Source: Chromatiales bacterium
GTDB lineage: Bacteria; Pseudomonadota; Gammaproteobacteria; UBA6429
Length of the DNA stretch: 64,000 bases
Reading direction: 5' to 3'
Assembly (NCBI GenBank): GCA_027076405.1
Contig: JALTJN010000447.1
Coordinates: 56,548 to 120,547, forward strand
Part shown: positions 42,611-52,252 of the stretch, piece after piece
How positions within the stretch are numbered: position 1 is the first letter of the stretch
Layout of the letters: each line of letters begins with the position of its first letter
The notes under the pieces: model-generated
The model's input: only the letters and a program-made list of their open reading frames with translations
Told to the model about the DNA's origin: nothing
The model's database searches: none
Translations under genes and position numbers: made by a program

Positions 42611-44869
42611 ATGTATAAAATGATTATTAATAGAAATATTACGTCTTACTTGGTAATGGATCAGGAACCAATACGAAAAGCACTTAATAAAATCGACTTC
42701 AATGAAGAAGGGTTAGTTATTTGTGTTGATAATTCGGGCTTATTATTAGGCATTTTGACTGATGGAGACTTTCGTCGAAGTGTAATGTCGACTTCGCAGT
42801 TTGATCTTGATAATCCAGTTGGTACAATCATTAATCGTAATATCTCAAAAGCAAAAATAACAGATAGTGTTGAACGTATTTCTTCAAAGTTAAACAAAAA
42901 AGTGGAATTTGTACCACTAACAGATAATGAAGGAAGATGTGTTGGCTTAGCTCGCAAACGAAAAGCTCAGTTTACAATAGATAATCATAAGATTGGTGTA
43001 GGTCAACCATGTTATGTTATTGCTGAAATAGGTAATAATCATAATGGCTGTCTGGATCTAGCCTACAAGCTTGTTGATAAAGCGGTGGAGGCTAATGCAG
43101 ATTGTGCAAAATTTCAATTGAGAGATCTAAATGCTCTTTATGTAAATAAAGGTGATGCTTCTGATGCAAAAGAAGACCTTGGCTCACAATATACATTAGA
43201 TTTACTATCGCGTTTCCAGCTCTCTATTGATGATATGTATAGGGTTTTTGATTACTGTCACAAAAAAAATATTACACCATTATGCACACCGTGGGATATG
43301 CCAAGCATTGAGGTATTGGAGAAGTATGGTATTTCAGCATATAAAACAGCATCAGCAGATTTGACTAATCATGAGCTACTTGAGAGGTTAGCTTCAATAG
43401 GGAAGCCGCTTATATGTTCTACCGGTATGAGCACAGAGGCAGATATTAGAGAATCTGTTATGTTGTTACGTAATGCAGGCGCTCAATATGCATTATTACA
43501 TTGCAACTCTACTTATCCAGCACCTTTTAAAGATCTAAATCTGAGATATATGGAAACATTGCGTCAGTTGGGTGATTGTCCAGTAGGTTATTCTAGTCAT
43601 GATCGAGGTATTAACATTGCTGTCGCAACTATACCTCTAGGTTGCAATATTATTGAAAAACACTTCACTCTTGATAGAACGATGGAAGGAAACGATCATC
43701 GGGTCAGCCTTCTTCCTGAAGATTTTTCTGAGATGGTTACTGGAATTCGTCAGGTCGAACAAGCACTTGGTAGTGAAGTGGTTGATCGTCGGTTAAGTCA
43801 AGGTGAGTTGATGAATCGCGAAGCTCTTGGCAAAAGTTTATTTATAAATGTTGACCTCAATATAGGGGATATTATCCAGCCCCACATGTTGGATGTAAGA
43901 AGTCCTGGGCAAGGGTTACAACCAAATAGAAAAGCAGATTTAATTGGTATGGCTGTAAAAAGAAAACTCCAGGCAGGTGATGTACTATTCCCCTCTGATT
44001 TAGGCGAATCGATTAGCACAGCTCGAAACTTTAAATTCACACGCCCATTTGGTATTCCGGTTAGGTACCATGACTTAAATAATCTTGCATGTATGTCAAA
44101 TTTTGATTTACTTGAATTTCATCTTAGCTACAAAGATATGGAAGAGGAACTGGAAAAATACTTTGATAGTGTAATAGATATGGACCTTGTCGTTCATGCA
44201 CCTGAACTTTTTAAAGGTGATCATGTACTGGACTTGTGTTCTCTAGATGAGAAACACCGAGCTTTATCTATTCAAAATTTACAAAAAGTAATTGATGTTA
44301 CCAAACGTCTTCAAAAATGGTTTTCTCGAGCTAAAAAGCCACTTATTATTATAAATGCAGGAGGCTTTACTCAAGACAAGCCACTTGAAAAAAATGAACG
44401 CTTAGAACGTTATAAAATGATCCTGGAATCACTTAAACAATTAGATCTGAAAGACGTTGAAATTATACCTCAAACAATGCCGCCTTTTCCTTGGCATTTT
44501 GGCGGACAGCGTTTCCAGAATCTTTTCATGGATCCTGATGAAATAGCGGAGTTCTGTGAAAACAATTCTTATCGAGTGTGTTTTGATACATCTCATTCTA
44601 AATTGGCATGCAACCATTATCATTGGTCATTTAGTGAATTTGTAAAAAAAGTTGGTCCATATTCAGCACATTTACATATTGTTGATGCCTCTGGCGTAGA
44701 TGGTGAAGGATTGCAGATTAATGATGGAGATATTGATTTTCCAGCCATGGGAAGAGATTTAAGAGAAGCTTCGCCTGATGCATCTTTTATTCCTGAAATT
44801 TGGCAAGGACACAAAAATGGTGGTGAAGGGTTTTGGTGTGCATTAGAACGTTTGGAGTCATATCTTTGA
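42611..44869 (+). CDS. CBS-NeuB-SAF-TIM-barrel fusion: N-acetylneuraminate-synthase-family protein with isomerase-like domain
   Basis: 752 residues. Residues about 1-125 form a CBS pair (GLLLGILTDGDFRRSV, SISSKLNKKVEFVPL-like). About 130-375 is a NeuB-type PEP-dependent synthase (VIAEIGNNHNGCLDLA, AKFQLRDLNAL, STGMSTEADI, HCNSTYP, SSHDRGINIAVAT, IEKHFTLDRTMEGNDH). About 390-465 is a SAF domain, and the final 270 residues resemble a xylose-isomerase/AP-endonuclease-2 TIM barrel (CFDTSHSKLA, SAHLHIVDASG, IPEIWQGH). It would make a second ulosonic acid and may carry its own epimerase or isomerase. CBS implies nucleotide control. Confidence 0.85.
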   Translation: MYKMIINRNITSYLVMDQEPIRKALNKIDFNEEGLVICVDNSGLLLGILTDGDFRRSVMSTSQFDLDNPVGTIINRNISKAKITDSVERISSKLNKKVEFVPLTDNEGRCVGLARKRKAQFTIDNHKIGVGQPCYVIAEIGNNHNGCLDLAYKLVDKAVEANADCAKFQLRDLNALYVNKGDASDAKEDLGSQYTLDLLSRFQLSIDDMYRVFDYCHKKNITPLCTPWDMPSIEVLEKYGISAYKTASADLTNHELLERLASIGKPLICSTGMSTEADIRESVMLLRNAGAQYALLHCNSTYPAPFKDLNLRYMETLRQLGDCPVGYSSHDRGINIAVATIPLGCNIIEKHFTLDRTMEGNDHRVSLLPEDFSEMVTGIRQVEQALGSEVVDRRLSQGELMNREALGKSLFINVDLNIGDIIQPHMLDVRSPGQGLQPNRKADLIGMAVKRKLQAGDVLFPSDLGESISTARNFKFTRPFGIPVRYHDLNNLACMSNFDLLEFHLSYKDMEEELEKYFDSVIDMDLVVHAPELFKGDHVLDLCSLDEKHRALSIQNLQKVIDVTKRLQKWFSRAKKPLIIINAGGFTQDKPLEKNERLERYKMILESLKQLDLKDVEIIPQTMPPFPWHFGGQRFQNLFMDPDEIAEFCENNSYRVCFDTSHSKLACNHYHWSFSEFVKKVGPYSAHLHIVDASGVDGEGLQINDGDIDFPAMGRDLREASPDASFIPEIWQGHKNGGEGFWCALERLESYL

Positions 44870-44921
44870 ATCTATTTAGATAGATTATTTTTAGCTAATT
44901 AATTTTATAGGATTATAGTAA

Positions 44922-46103
44922 ATGAATATACGTGTTGACTGGCCAGCAAGAGGTCATGGATATACAGATGAAGAAATTGATGCTGTTGTTAATGTTATGA
45001 AAGCAACGGGGCAGGCTTTAACGCAAGGAGCTAATGTTCAGAAGTTTGAAGAAGAATTTGCTAAGTATATTGGTGTTGATAAAGTTTTCTCAACAATGAG
45101 TTGCGCTCATTCTTTGGATATTGCAGCTATGCTTGCTGAAATTCAACCTGGTGATGAAGTCATTATACCTGCTCATACTTACTGTGCATCAGCTATCTCA
45201 TTTGCTCGACGAGGCGCAGTAATAAAATGGGCGGATATAGATTCAGAATCTTTAACAATGTCCACAAAAAGCATTAAAAGTCTTTTTAGTGAAAAAACGA
45301 AAGCAATAGTACTTGTTCATCTTTATGGATTGTTGAGTCCTCATGTCCAGGAAATTGCAGACTTTGCCAAGCAAAAAAATATTTTACTAATAGAAGATTG
45401 CGCTCAAAGTTTAGGGGCAAAATTAGGTGAGCAGCATAGCGGTACATTTGGTGATATTGGTTGTTATAGTTTTCACGCACAAAAGAACCTCACTACCTTA
45501 GGTGAGGGTGGAATGATTGTTGTTAGATCAGAAAAGTTGGCTAAAAAAGTTTCAGGTCTAAGGATGAATGGTCATACCCCTTTTGAAAGTAAACCCGAGT
45601 ACTGGTTACCAGCAATGACGAATGTTGATCAAGATATTGAAGGTATTTGGCCGATGAAATCAAGTATGTCTGAAGTGCAGGCCGCAGTTGGTAGACTTGT
45701 TTTAAATCGTTTAGATGACATAACTAAACAACGTCGTGCTCGTGGTCTTGCATTTCGTGAAGCAATGAAGGACTTTCCGGAGCTTCAGTTTCAAACTATT
45801 CACACACCTGAAGCACAAAGTCATCATTTACTACCTGCACGCTATATTGCGAAAGGTAAAACTCGCGATGATTTAATTCGATTATTAATATCTGAATATG
45901 GTATTAAAACTATAATTCAATATTACCCTCTTAATCGCTATGACTTGTTTAAAAAGTCCGGGCATGGTGATGCTGACATTCCTGAAACAGATCGCTTCTT
46001 TGATAATATGATTTCTTTTCCATTTTCAGTAGAAATTATCGAAGATGATTTCGTATATGTTATTGAATCAGTTAAATCTGCAATTCAACAGTTACGAGGT
46101 TAG
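44922..46103 (+). CDS. DegT-type aminotransferase, KdnA-like role
   Basis: 393-residue PLP enzyme: MSCAHSLDIAAMLAEIQPGDEV phosphate loop, LLIEDCAQSLGAK, and the catalytic lysine in FHAQKNLTTLGEGG. It stands two genes before a KdnB-like oxidase. In Shewanella, KdnB oxidises C8 of Kdo and KdnA aminates it. By position I infer that this protein aminates the aldehyde made by the KdnB-like enzyme. The sequence itself does not look like a close KdnA orthologue. Confidence 0.82.
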   Translation: MNIRVDWPARGHGYTDEEIDAVVNVMKATGQALTQGANVQKFEEEFAKYIGVDKVFSTMSCAHSLDIAAMLAEIQPGDEVIIPAHTYCASAISFARRGAVIKWADIDSESLTMSTKSIKSLFSEKTKAIVLVHLYGLLSPHVQEIADFAKQKNILLIEDCAQSLGAKLGEQHSGTFGDIGCYSFHAQKNLTTLGEGGMIVVRSEKLAKKVSGLRMNGHTPFESKPEYWLPAMTNVDQDIEGIWPMKSSMSEVQAAVGRLVLNRLDDITKQRRARGLAFREAMKDFPELQFQTIHTPEAQSHHLLPARYIAKGKTRDDLIRLLISEYGIKTIIQYYPLNRYDLFKKSGHGDADIPETDRFFDNMISFPFSVEIIEDDFVYVIESVKSAIQQLRG

Positions 46104-46108
46104 ATGGA

Positions 46109-46732
46109 ATGCGTTTAGCAGTAATTCCTGCTCGCGGAGGTAGTAAAGGTCTACCAGGGAAAAACATTAAATCTATTTGTGGCAAACCATTAATTGCATG
46201 GTCAATTGAAGCTGCTTTAGATGCGAAAGAAATCGATAGAGTTGTTGTTTCGACTGACAGTGAAGAAATAGCAGATGTGGCCCGAAATTTTGGTGCTGAT
46301 GTGCTAATGCGACCAGAAGAATTAGCAACAGATGAAGCGACAACAATTGCTGTTCTGGAAAATATAGCAGGTGAAGTACAAGATGCAGATACTTTTATTG
46401 TACTTCAACCAACATCCCCTCTTCGTAACGAAGGTTTGATTGATTCCTGTATTAAAAAATTTAAGCAGGGTGAATACAGTAATTTGGCAACAGGTTTTTG
46501 GTGTAAGAGTCAGGAGTTTGGGAGTCATAACAATATGCGCCGTCAAGATTATAAAGGTTTTTTTTATGATGATGGAAATATCTATATATTACCAAGAAGC
46601 CTTGTAGAAAAGGGGCGCTGGTATGGTGATAATATATGTCGTTATGTGATAGAACGAGAACAAAATTATGAAATAGATGATGAAGTTGATTTTATTGTTC
46701 TTGAAGCATTAATGCGATATTACAAAAAATAA
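46109..46732 (+). CDS. Acylneuraminate (CMP-sugar) cytidylyltransferase
   Basis: 207 residues, NeuA/PseF-like: MRLAVIPARGGSKGLPGKNIK start, VVSTDSEEIADVARNFGADVLMRP, and FIVLQPTSPLRNEGLIDSC. It activates an ulosonic acid as its CMP derivative. It is somewhat short for the family (usually 225-240). It lies between a DegT aminotransferase and a KdnB-like oxidase, so it may activate an amino-ulosonate, or serve the pseudaminic acid pathway, which lacks its own PseF. Confidence 0.87.
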   Translation: MRLAVIPARGGSKGLPGKNIKSICGKPLIAWSIEAALDAKEIDRVVVSTDSEEIADVARNFGADVLMRPEELATDEATTIAVLENIAGEVQDADTFIVLQPTSPLRNEGLIDSCIKKFKQGEYSNLATGFWCKSQEFGSHNNMRRQDYKGFFYDDGNIYILPRSLVEKGRWYGDNICRYVIEREQNYEIDDEVDFIVLEALMRYYKK

Positions 46733-46746
46733 AATATGAGGTTAAA

Positions 46747-47817
46747 ATGAGTCAGTTTAGAATATTCAAACAAGTTCCGCGTCTTCTTTTTGGTGTCGGT
46801 GCGTTAGATCGTTTGCATGAACTTCTGCCTGCAAAAGAAAATGACAATGACTATTATATTTTTGTTATTGATGATGTATTACAAACTCAAGTGGTTAGTG
46901 AACGCCTTAAAGTAGCTCATCAAGATATGATTGAATGGTTTCCTGCAAGTAAAAAAGAACCTACAACATTTCAAATTGATGAATTAAAACAAAAGGTAAT
47001 CGTACAAAAGAATGATGTATTACCTAAAGCTGTTATTGGCATCGGTGGTGGTAGCACTATGGATGTAGGTAAAGCTTTGTCAGTCATGTTGTGTAATACA
47101 GGATCGTCGAGTGAATATCAAGGCTGGGACTTGGTACCAAATGCTGGAATATACAAAGTTGGTGTACCAACAGTTGCCGGATCAGGCGCTGAAGCCAGTA
47201 GAACTGCCGTGCTCATGGGTAAAGATCGTAAGTTTGGTATTAACAGCGATCATAGTATGTTTGATGCGATAATTCTTGATAGTAGTTTGATTACTAATGT
47301 GCCTGAAAGTCAGCGATTCTATTCTGGAATGGATTGTTATATACATTGTGTAGAGAGTTTAGAAGGAACAATGATTAATGATCTTTCACGAGGTTTTGCA
47401 AGTAAGGCGCTTGAACTATGTGATGAAGTATTTCTGGGTAATGGAACAGATGACATGTTAATGACTGCCTCATATATGGGCGGTGTATCAATTGTAAATT
47501 CTGAAGTCGGTGTTTGTCATGCTTTATCTTATGGTTTAAGCATGGAGTTGGGCTATCGACATGGATTTGCTAATTGTGTCGCATTTAACGTTCTGGATGA
47601 ATACTATGGTAAGCATGTTAAAGAATTTAGACGTATGCTTGAAAATTATAATATTAAATTGCCTGAAAACGTATGCAGTTCTCTTGATGATGATGCTATG
47701 GAGCGAATGGTTGATATGACTCTTAAAATGGAAAAACCTCTTACTAATGCATTAGGAGATAATTGGAGAGAATTATTACCTAGAGAAAAGATCTTAGCGC
47801 TATATGAAAAGATGTAA
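46747..47817 (+). CDS. kdnB: KdnB-like iron-containing alcohol dehydrogenase (ulosonate oxidase)
   Basis: 356-residue Fe-ADH family protein. The NAD loop IGIGGGSTMDVGKALS, VPTVAGSGAEASRTAVL, and the metal-site region MDCYIHCVESLEG with CHALSYGLSMELGYRHGFANC follow closely what I know of Shewanella KdnB, which oxidises Kdo at C8 before amination to 8-amino-Kdo. Neighbouring genes supply an aminotransferase and a CMP-transferase, matching that pathway's logic. The GAGG ribosome site is good. The real substrate could be another ulosonic acid. Confidence 0.8.
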   Translation: MSQFRIFKQVPRLLFGVGALDRLHELLPAKENDNDYYIFVIDDVLQTQVVSERLKVAHQDMIEWFPASKKEPTTFQIDELKQKVIVQKNDVLPKAVIGIGGGSTMDVGKALSVMLCNTGSSSEYQGWDLVPNAGIYKVGVPTVAGSGAEASRTAVLMGKDRKFGINSDHSMFDAIILDSSLITNVPESQRFYSGMDCYIHCVESLEGTMINDLSRGFASKALELCDEVFLGNGTDDMLMTASYMGGVSIVNSEVGVCHALSYGLSMELGYRHGFANCVAFNVLDEYYGKHVKEFRRMLENYNIKLPENVCSSLDDDAMERMVDMTLKMEKPLTNALGDNWRELLPREKILALYEKM

Positions 47818-47838
47818 AATTTGAGTGAATGTAAATAT

Positions 47839-48687
47839 ATGAAATGTTATTTGTGCAATTCAAAAAATATTGGTTTTCGTGAAGGAAAAGTTCGTGATGC
47901 ACCAGATTTACAAATTTATGAATGCAATGATTGTGGGTTAGTCTTTTTGTTATCTCATGAAAGTCAGGATGAAATTTTTTATGCGGATTCAGGGATGCAT
48001 TCTGAGAAGCCTCTTGATATTGAAACGTGGTTGAAAGAAACGAAACGAGACGATCAACGTAGATATAATTTTTTAAGTGAAAAAATTATATCAAAACGGC
48101 TGCTTGATTTTGGTTGCGGCGTGGCGGGGTTTTTGCTCAAGGCACAAAATAGTGCGGCTTCAGTTTCAGGTGTTGAGCCAGAAAAACGTCTAAGAAATCA
48201 TTTTTCTAATAATCAATTAAAAGTATACCCATCGTTAAATGATTTAGGAACTGATGAAAAATATGAACTGATTACAGCATTTCATGTAATTGAACATATA
48301 CCTAATCCTATTAGTATTCTTAAATCATTAAAGAAAAATCTTGTGGGTGGAGGGGAGATTATTATCGAAGTACCATCTAGTAATGATGCCTTACTTTCAC
48401 TTTATGACAGTATTCCTTTTTCTGAATTTACTTACTGGAGTTGTCATCTTTTCCTTTTTAATCAAACAACCTTATCAATGCTTGCAAAAAAAGCAGGATT
48501 AAAGGTTAATTTTATTAAACAGGTGCAACGTTATCCTCTTTCTAATCACTTGCACTGGTTGGCAAAGAATAAACCAGGCGGCCATGAAGTCTGGAGTTTT
48601 ATTGACGATCCAGAACTTAATGAAGCATATCAAGCTAGTCTTGGAAAACTTGGATTATGTGACACCCTAATTGCGAGCTTTAGTTAA
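47839..48687 (+). CDS. SAM-dependent methyltransferase with N-terminal zinc ribbon
   Basis: 282 residues: an N-terminal Cys knuckle (CYLCNSKNIGF...YECNDCGLVF), motif I LLDFGCGVAGFLLKA, then an acidic loop VSGVEPEK and TAFHVIEHIPNP. Such proteins C- or O-methylate sugars or nucleotide sugars. A TTG at 47821 would add six residues; ATG 47839 starts directly at the Cys knuckle and has GAGTGA upstream. Substrate unknown. Confidence 0.82.
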   Translation: MKCYLCNSKNIGFREGKVRDAPDLQIYECNDCGLVFLLSHESQDEIFYADSGMHSEKPLDIETWLKETKRDDQRRYNFLSEKIISKRLLDFGCGVAGFLLKAQNSAASVSGVEPEKRLRNHFSNNQLKVYPSLNDLGTDEKYELITAFHVIEHIPNPISILKSLKKNLVGGGEIIIEVPSSNDALLSLYDSIPFSEFTYWSCHLFLFNQTTLSMLAKKAGLKVNFIKQVQRYPLSNHLHWLAKNKPGGHEVWSFIDDPELNEAYQASLGKLGLCDTLIASFS

Positions 48688-48754
48688 TATGTTTATTTGT
48701 TTAATATGTTATTTTTGAAAAATAATTTGTTATCAATTCTGGTTTTAAAGATTT

Positions 48755-50554
48755 ATGAGTAAGATTTTGGTTACAACGGCACTTGAGGAAACGTGGCAAG
48801 ATAACAAACCTATATTATTTCTAGGCGAATGGTGTTGCCGTTATAGCCGCAAAGAAAAATGGCAAAATATAAATTCAGAGGTGATGCCTTATCATTGGGA
48901 TAACCGCGAAAAGCTCTACAGAGACTATAAATATATAACCGTTTTTTATGAAAAGTTATTAGGAGAACTTACTGAAAAATTAAATCATATTCATGGTGTT
49001 AATCACAGTGTTCGATATTGGCGTATTCTAATTGGTCCATGGTTAAGCTACTTTTTACAAATGTTGTTTGATCGTTGGTACACCATTCAATATGCTGTTA
49101 CGAACTATGATATTTCGGAAACAATAATATTATCTTTTTCGGAAAATGATTTTATACCTAAAGACATGGATGATTTTATTCGACTTTTTGTTGGAGATCA
49201 GTGGAACCACTATATATACAGTCTAATTATTAAAAATAATACGAAATTAAAATATACCATTCGTAGCAAGCAAAGTGTTAATGAAATTCAACCGCATACA
49301 TCAATATTATTAGTTTTAAAAAAAACATTGTCGAGCCTGTCCAAGATTGTTTTTAAATTTATTAATGCTTTCTCACGTAATAATGATGTTTTTATTATTG
49401 GTACTTCTCTTCCTTTGGTGAGTCAGTTGCGGTTGAGTTTACGATTGCATCAATTACCACAAATTTGGCAAACAGAAAAGGTATTAAAAATAACCCCTGA
49501 TATAAAACGAAGGGGGTGGAAGCTTGTTGGTGAGTCAGATAATGATTATGAAAGTTTTGTTCGTGAAAATATTAGTTTGCAAATACCAACTATATACCTT
49601 GAGGGATTTGAGACGTTATGCGAACGATCTAAATTATTACATTGGCCTAAAAATCCAAAATTAATATGGACAAGCAATAATCATAATTCAGATGAGTTAT
49701 TCAAAGTATGGATGGCAGGGAAAATTGAACGAGGTATACCTTTAGTTATTGGTCAGCATGGTGGTGCATATGGCATTAGTCGCTGGATGTCTAATGAAAA
49801 TCATGAAATAGCAATAAGTGATCGTTTTATTACATGGGGATGGTCGGAAAAAAATAATTCTAAGCTATTACCTGTCGGTCAATTGAAAGCCAAAAAATCT
49901 CTTAATGTTAACCATTACAAGCAAACAGAAATTTTATTGGTAACGACTGTGGTGCCTAGATATAGTTATTGGATGTATAGTTTTTTGGTTTCTCGTCAAT
50001 TTTTGGATTATTTCAAAGATCAATGTACTTTTGTGGAAAATTTGCCAAGAGAAATACGAGATGCATTAGTTGTGCGGTTATACCCAAATGATTATGGTTG
50101 GGATCAAGAAAAACGTTGGCGAGATCATTTTCCTGAACAAAAAATTGATCTGGGAAAAACAAATATAAATGATTTAATCCGTCAAAGTAGACTCTATATT
50201 TCAACCTATAATGCGACTACTTTTCTTGAATCATTTACAATGAATGTACCTACAGTGATTTATTGGGATCCAAAACTTTTTGAACTTCGTGTATCTGCAG
50301 TTCCTTTTTTTAATGAATTAAAAAAAGTTGGTGTATTTCATGAGACACCTGAATCAGCTGCAAAACATGTTGCAGAAATTTGGAATGATGTTGAAGCTTG
50401 GTGGGAAAGTAATGAAGTTAGTCAAACTGTTAAACGATTCTGTGATCGTTTCGCCCATCTACCTGATGATTACCTAAAGCCAGTTGAGTCAGCCTTGATA
50501 GATGTGATCAATGAGCATGAGTCTAATGTTTTAAATAGAAGTAAAGTTCATTAA
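48755..50554 (+). CDS. LIC12162-family transferase
   Basis: 599 residues beginning ILVTTALEETWQDNKPILFLGEWC, the hallmark of the LIC12162 family of putative surface-carbohydrate transferases. The C-terminal half has GIPLVIGQHGGAYGISRW, VVRLYPNDYGWDQ and TYNATTFLESFTMNVPTV, the acceptor and nucleotide-site helices of a GT-B fold. Its donor is unknown. These genes usually accompany unusual acidic sugars such as ulosonic acids. Confidence 0.78.
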   Translation: MSKILVTTALEETWQDNKPILFLGEWCCRYSRKEKWQNINSEVMPYHWDNREKLYRDYKYITVFYEKLLGELTEKLNHIHGVNHSVRYWRILIGPWLSYFLQMLFDRWYTIQYAVTNYDISETIILSFSENDFIPKDMDDFIRLFVGDQWNHYIYSLIIKNNTKLKYTIRSKQSVNEIQPHTSILLVLKKTLSSLSKIVFKFINAFSRNNDVFIIGTSLPLVSQLRLSLRLHQLPQIWQTEKVLKITPDIKRRGWKLVGESDNDYESFVRENISLQIPTIYLEGFETLCERSKLLHWPKNPKLIWTSNNHNSDELFKVWMAGKIERGIPLVIGQHGGAYGISRWMSNENHEIAISDRFITWGWSEKNNSKLLPVGQLKAKKSLNVNHYKQTEILLVTTVVPRYSYWMYSFLVSRQFLDYFKDQCTFVENLPREIRDALVVRLYPNDYGWDQEKRWRDHFPEQKIDLGKTNINDLIRQSRLYISTYNATTFLESFTMNVPTVIYWDPKLFELRVSAVPFFNELKKVGVFHETPESAAKHVAEIWNDVEAWWESNEVSQTVKRFCDRFAHLPDDYLKPVESALIDVINEHESNVLNRSKVH

Positions 50555-50587
50555 AAATACCTCTATAGATTATGTTGAATATTTAAT

Positions 50588-51310
50588 ATGAATTTAAACG
50601 AAAAGAAACCAAATATTGTTGTGAGCAAAAATACTGATAGCTGGTCATCTATGGCAACAGAACAAATAAAAAATGTAGTAGATTCAGTAATAACTAAAAA
50701 TGGTTTCTGTAATATTATGATGACAGGTGGTAATACTGCTAATCAGCTTTACCAACACTGGGCTGAGAGTTCTAAAATGCCATTAGATAAAATGCATTTA
50801 TATTTTGGTGATGAACGCTGTGTTCCACCAGATCATGATGATAGTAATTACGCGATGGTAAAGAATGCTTTATTTGATGATGTTTCTCAAAGTAAAGCTT
50901 TCATTGTAAGAATGGAAGGTGAAACAAAAGATCGTGATGAAGCTGCAAGATCTTATGAAGAAAAGCTCCCTGAGAAAATGGATGTTATACTTTTTGGTAT
51001 GGGGGATGATGGACATATAGCATCACTTTTTCCAAATAGTCCTGCGCTTAATTCACATAGAACTGTTGAAGCCGTGACAGGTACTAAGGTACCTTTTGCT
51101 AGGTTGACAATTACTCCAAAAGTAATTGCAAATGCTGGGTTTGTTTTTCTCCTTGCTACTGGTAAAAATAAAGGTAAAGTACTAACTAAGGCGCTTGAGT
51201 CAATTGATGATTTTTTTTCTATGCCTGTTCGATTAACAATTAATGGTACCTGGTTATTAGATTTAGATGCAGCTAACCAACTACAAAATCAAGATATTAG
51301 TTCTGATTAA
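50588..51310 (+). CDS. 6-phosphogluconolactonase-type (NagB/Pgl superfamily) protein
   Basis: 240 residues with IMMTGGNTANQLYQHWA, LYFGDERCVPPDHDDSNYAM and GMGDDGHIASLFP, all conserved in bacterial DevB/Pgl. Ordinary Pgl opens 6-phosphogluconolactone in the pentose phosphate path. Finding it inside a glycan locus without zwf or gnd suggests a specialised lactonase or isomerase on a sugar phosphate. The family is clear and the role inferred. Confidence 0.85.
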   Translation: MNLNEKKPNIVVSKNTDSWSSMATEQIKNVVDSVITKNGFCNIMMTGGNTANQLYQHWAESSKMPLDKMHLYFGDERCVPPDHDDSNYAMVKNALFDDVSQSKAFIVRMEGETKDRDEAARSYEEKLPEKMDVILFGMGDDGHIASLFPNSPALNSHRTVEAVTGTKVPFARLTITPKVIANAGFVFLLATGKNKGKVLTKALESIDDFFSMPVRLTINGTWLLDLDAANQLQNQDISSD

Positions 51311-51322
51311 GGATTTATTTAA

Positions 51323-52165
51323 TTGAAAAAAATAATTAAAAGTGGGCTTAAATTGCTCTTAAATAAACTGGTTAGCATTATAGGTAAAACCTCTATTGGA
51401 CGGTATCTATATCATCAGGTTATATTGAATCAAATGGAGCAGACTCAAAAAATTGAACATAATGGAATAAGCCTGTTTTTTACTATTCCTAATGCTCTTA
51501 ACAGATTTCGAGCGGACACTTTTTCAACAAAGGAACCCGAAACTTTGGAATGGATTGATAATATGCCCAATGACTCAGTAATTTGGGATATCGGTGCAAA
51601 TGTTGGTTTGTATTCATGCTATGCCGCTAAGCGAAAAAAATGTAAAGTTTTTTCTTTTGAACCCTCTGTATTTAATTTGGAGCTTCTGGCTCGTAATGTT
51701 TTTCTAAATAGTGTTGTGGATTTAATTACTATTGTGCCATTGCCATTATCAGATTCGCTGTCTATCAATTCTCTCAATATGACGACTACTGAATGGGGGG
51801 GGGCGTTATCTACATTTGGAAAGTCGTATGGCCATGATGGAAAAATCCTTGATAAAAAATTTGAATTTTCAACGATGGGATTATCAATGGAAGATGCGCA
51901 TATGTTACTTAATATTCCTAAACCTGAGTATATTAAAATGGATGTGGATGGTATTGAACATCTAATACTTGGAGGTGGAAAAGATATACTTAAATGCGTT
52001 AAAAGTATTTTGGTTGAAATAAATGATGATTTCAAGTTACAAGCTAAAGATTCAGAGCGTTACCTTAAAGAAGCAGGCTTGACACTGAAAGAAAAAAGAA
52101 GATGGGTTGAATCAGAAAGCAGCCCATTTGAGGGGACTTATAATCAAATATGGTATAGAAATTAA
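51323..52165 (+). CDS. FkbM-family methyltransferase
   Basis: 280 residues with the FkbM core: DSVIWDIGANVGLYSCYAAKRK (SAM motif I) and VFSFEPSVFNLELLARNVFLN, then KMDVDGIEHLILGGGKDIL near the end. It O-methylates sugars. The start is TTG 51323 with AAGGA upstream. A nine-G run (51795-51803) in the WGGALST codons is unusual in this AT-rich region and could make the gene phase-variable. Confidence 0.86.
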   Translation: MKKIIKSGLKLLLNKLVSIIGKTSIGRYLYHQVILNQMEQTQKIEHNGISLFFTIPNALNRFRADTFSTKEPETLEWIDNMPNDSVIWDIGANVGLYSCYAAKRKKCKVFSFEPSVFNLELLARNVFLNSVVDLITIVPLPLSDSLSINSLNMTTTEWGGALSTFGKSYGHDGKILDKKFEFSTMGLSMEDAHMLLNIPKPEYIKMDVDGIEHLILGGGKDILKCVKSILVEINDDFKLQAKDSERYLKEAGLTLKEKRRWVESESSPFEGTYNQIWYRN

Positions 52166-52252
52166 ATACTGTACATTGATACATTACCATAAATATATTG
52201 CTGAAATACAAATTTAATAAAACCTCATTTCAAAAAAATAAGAAAAATTATT

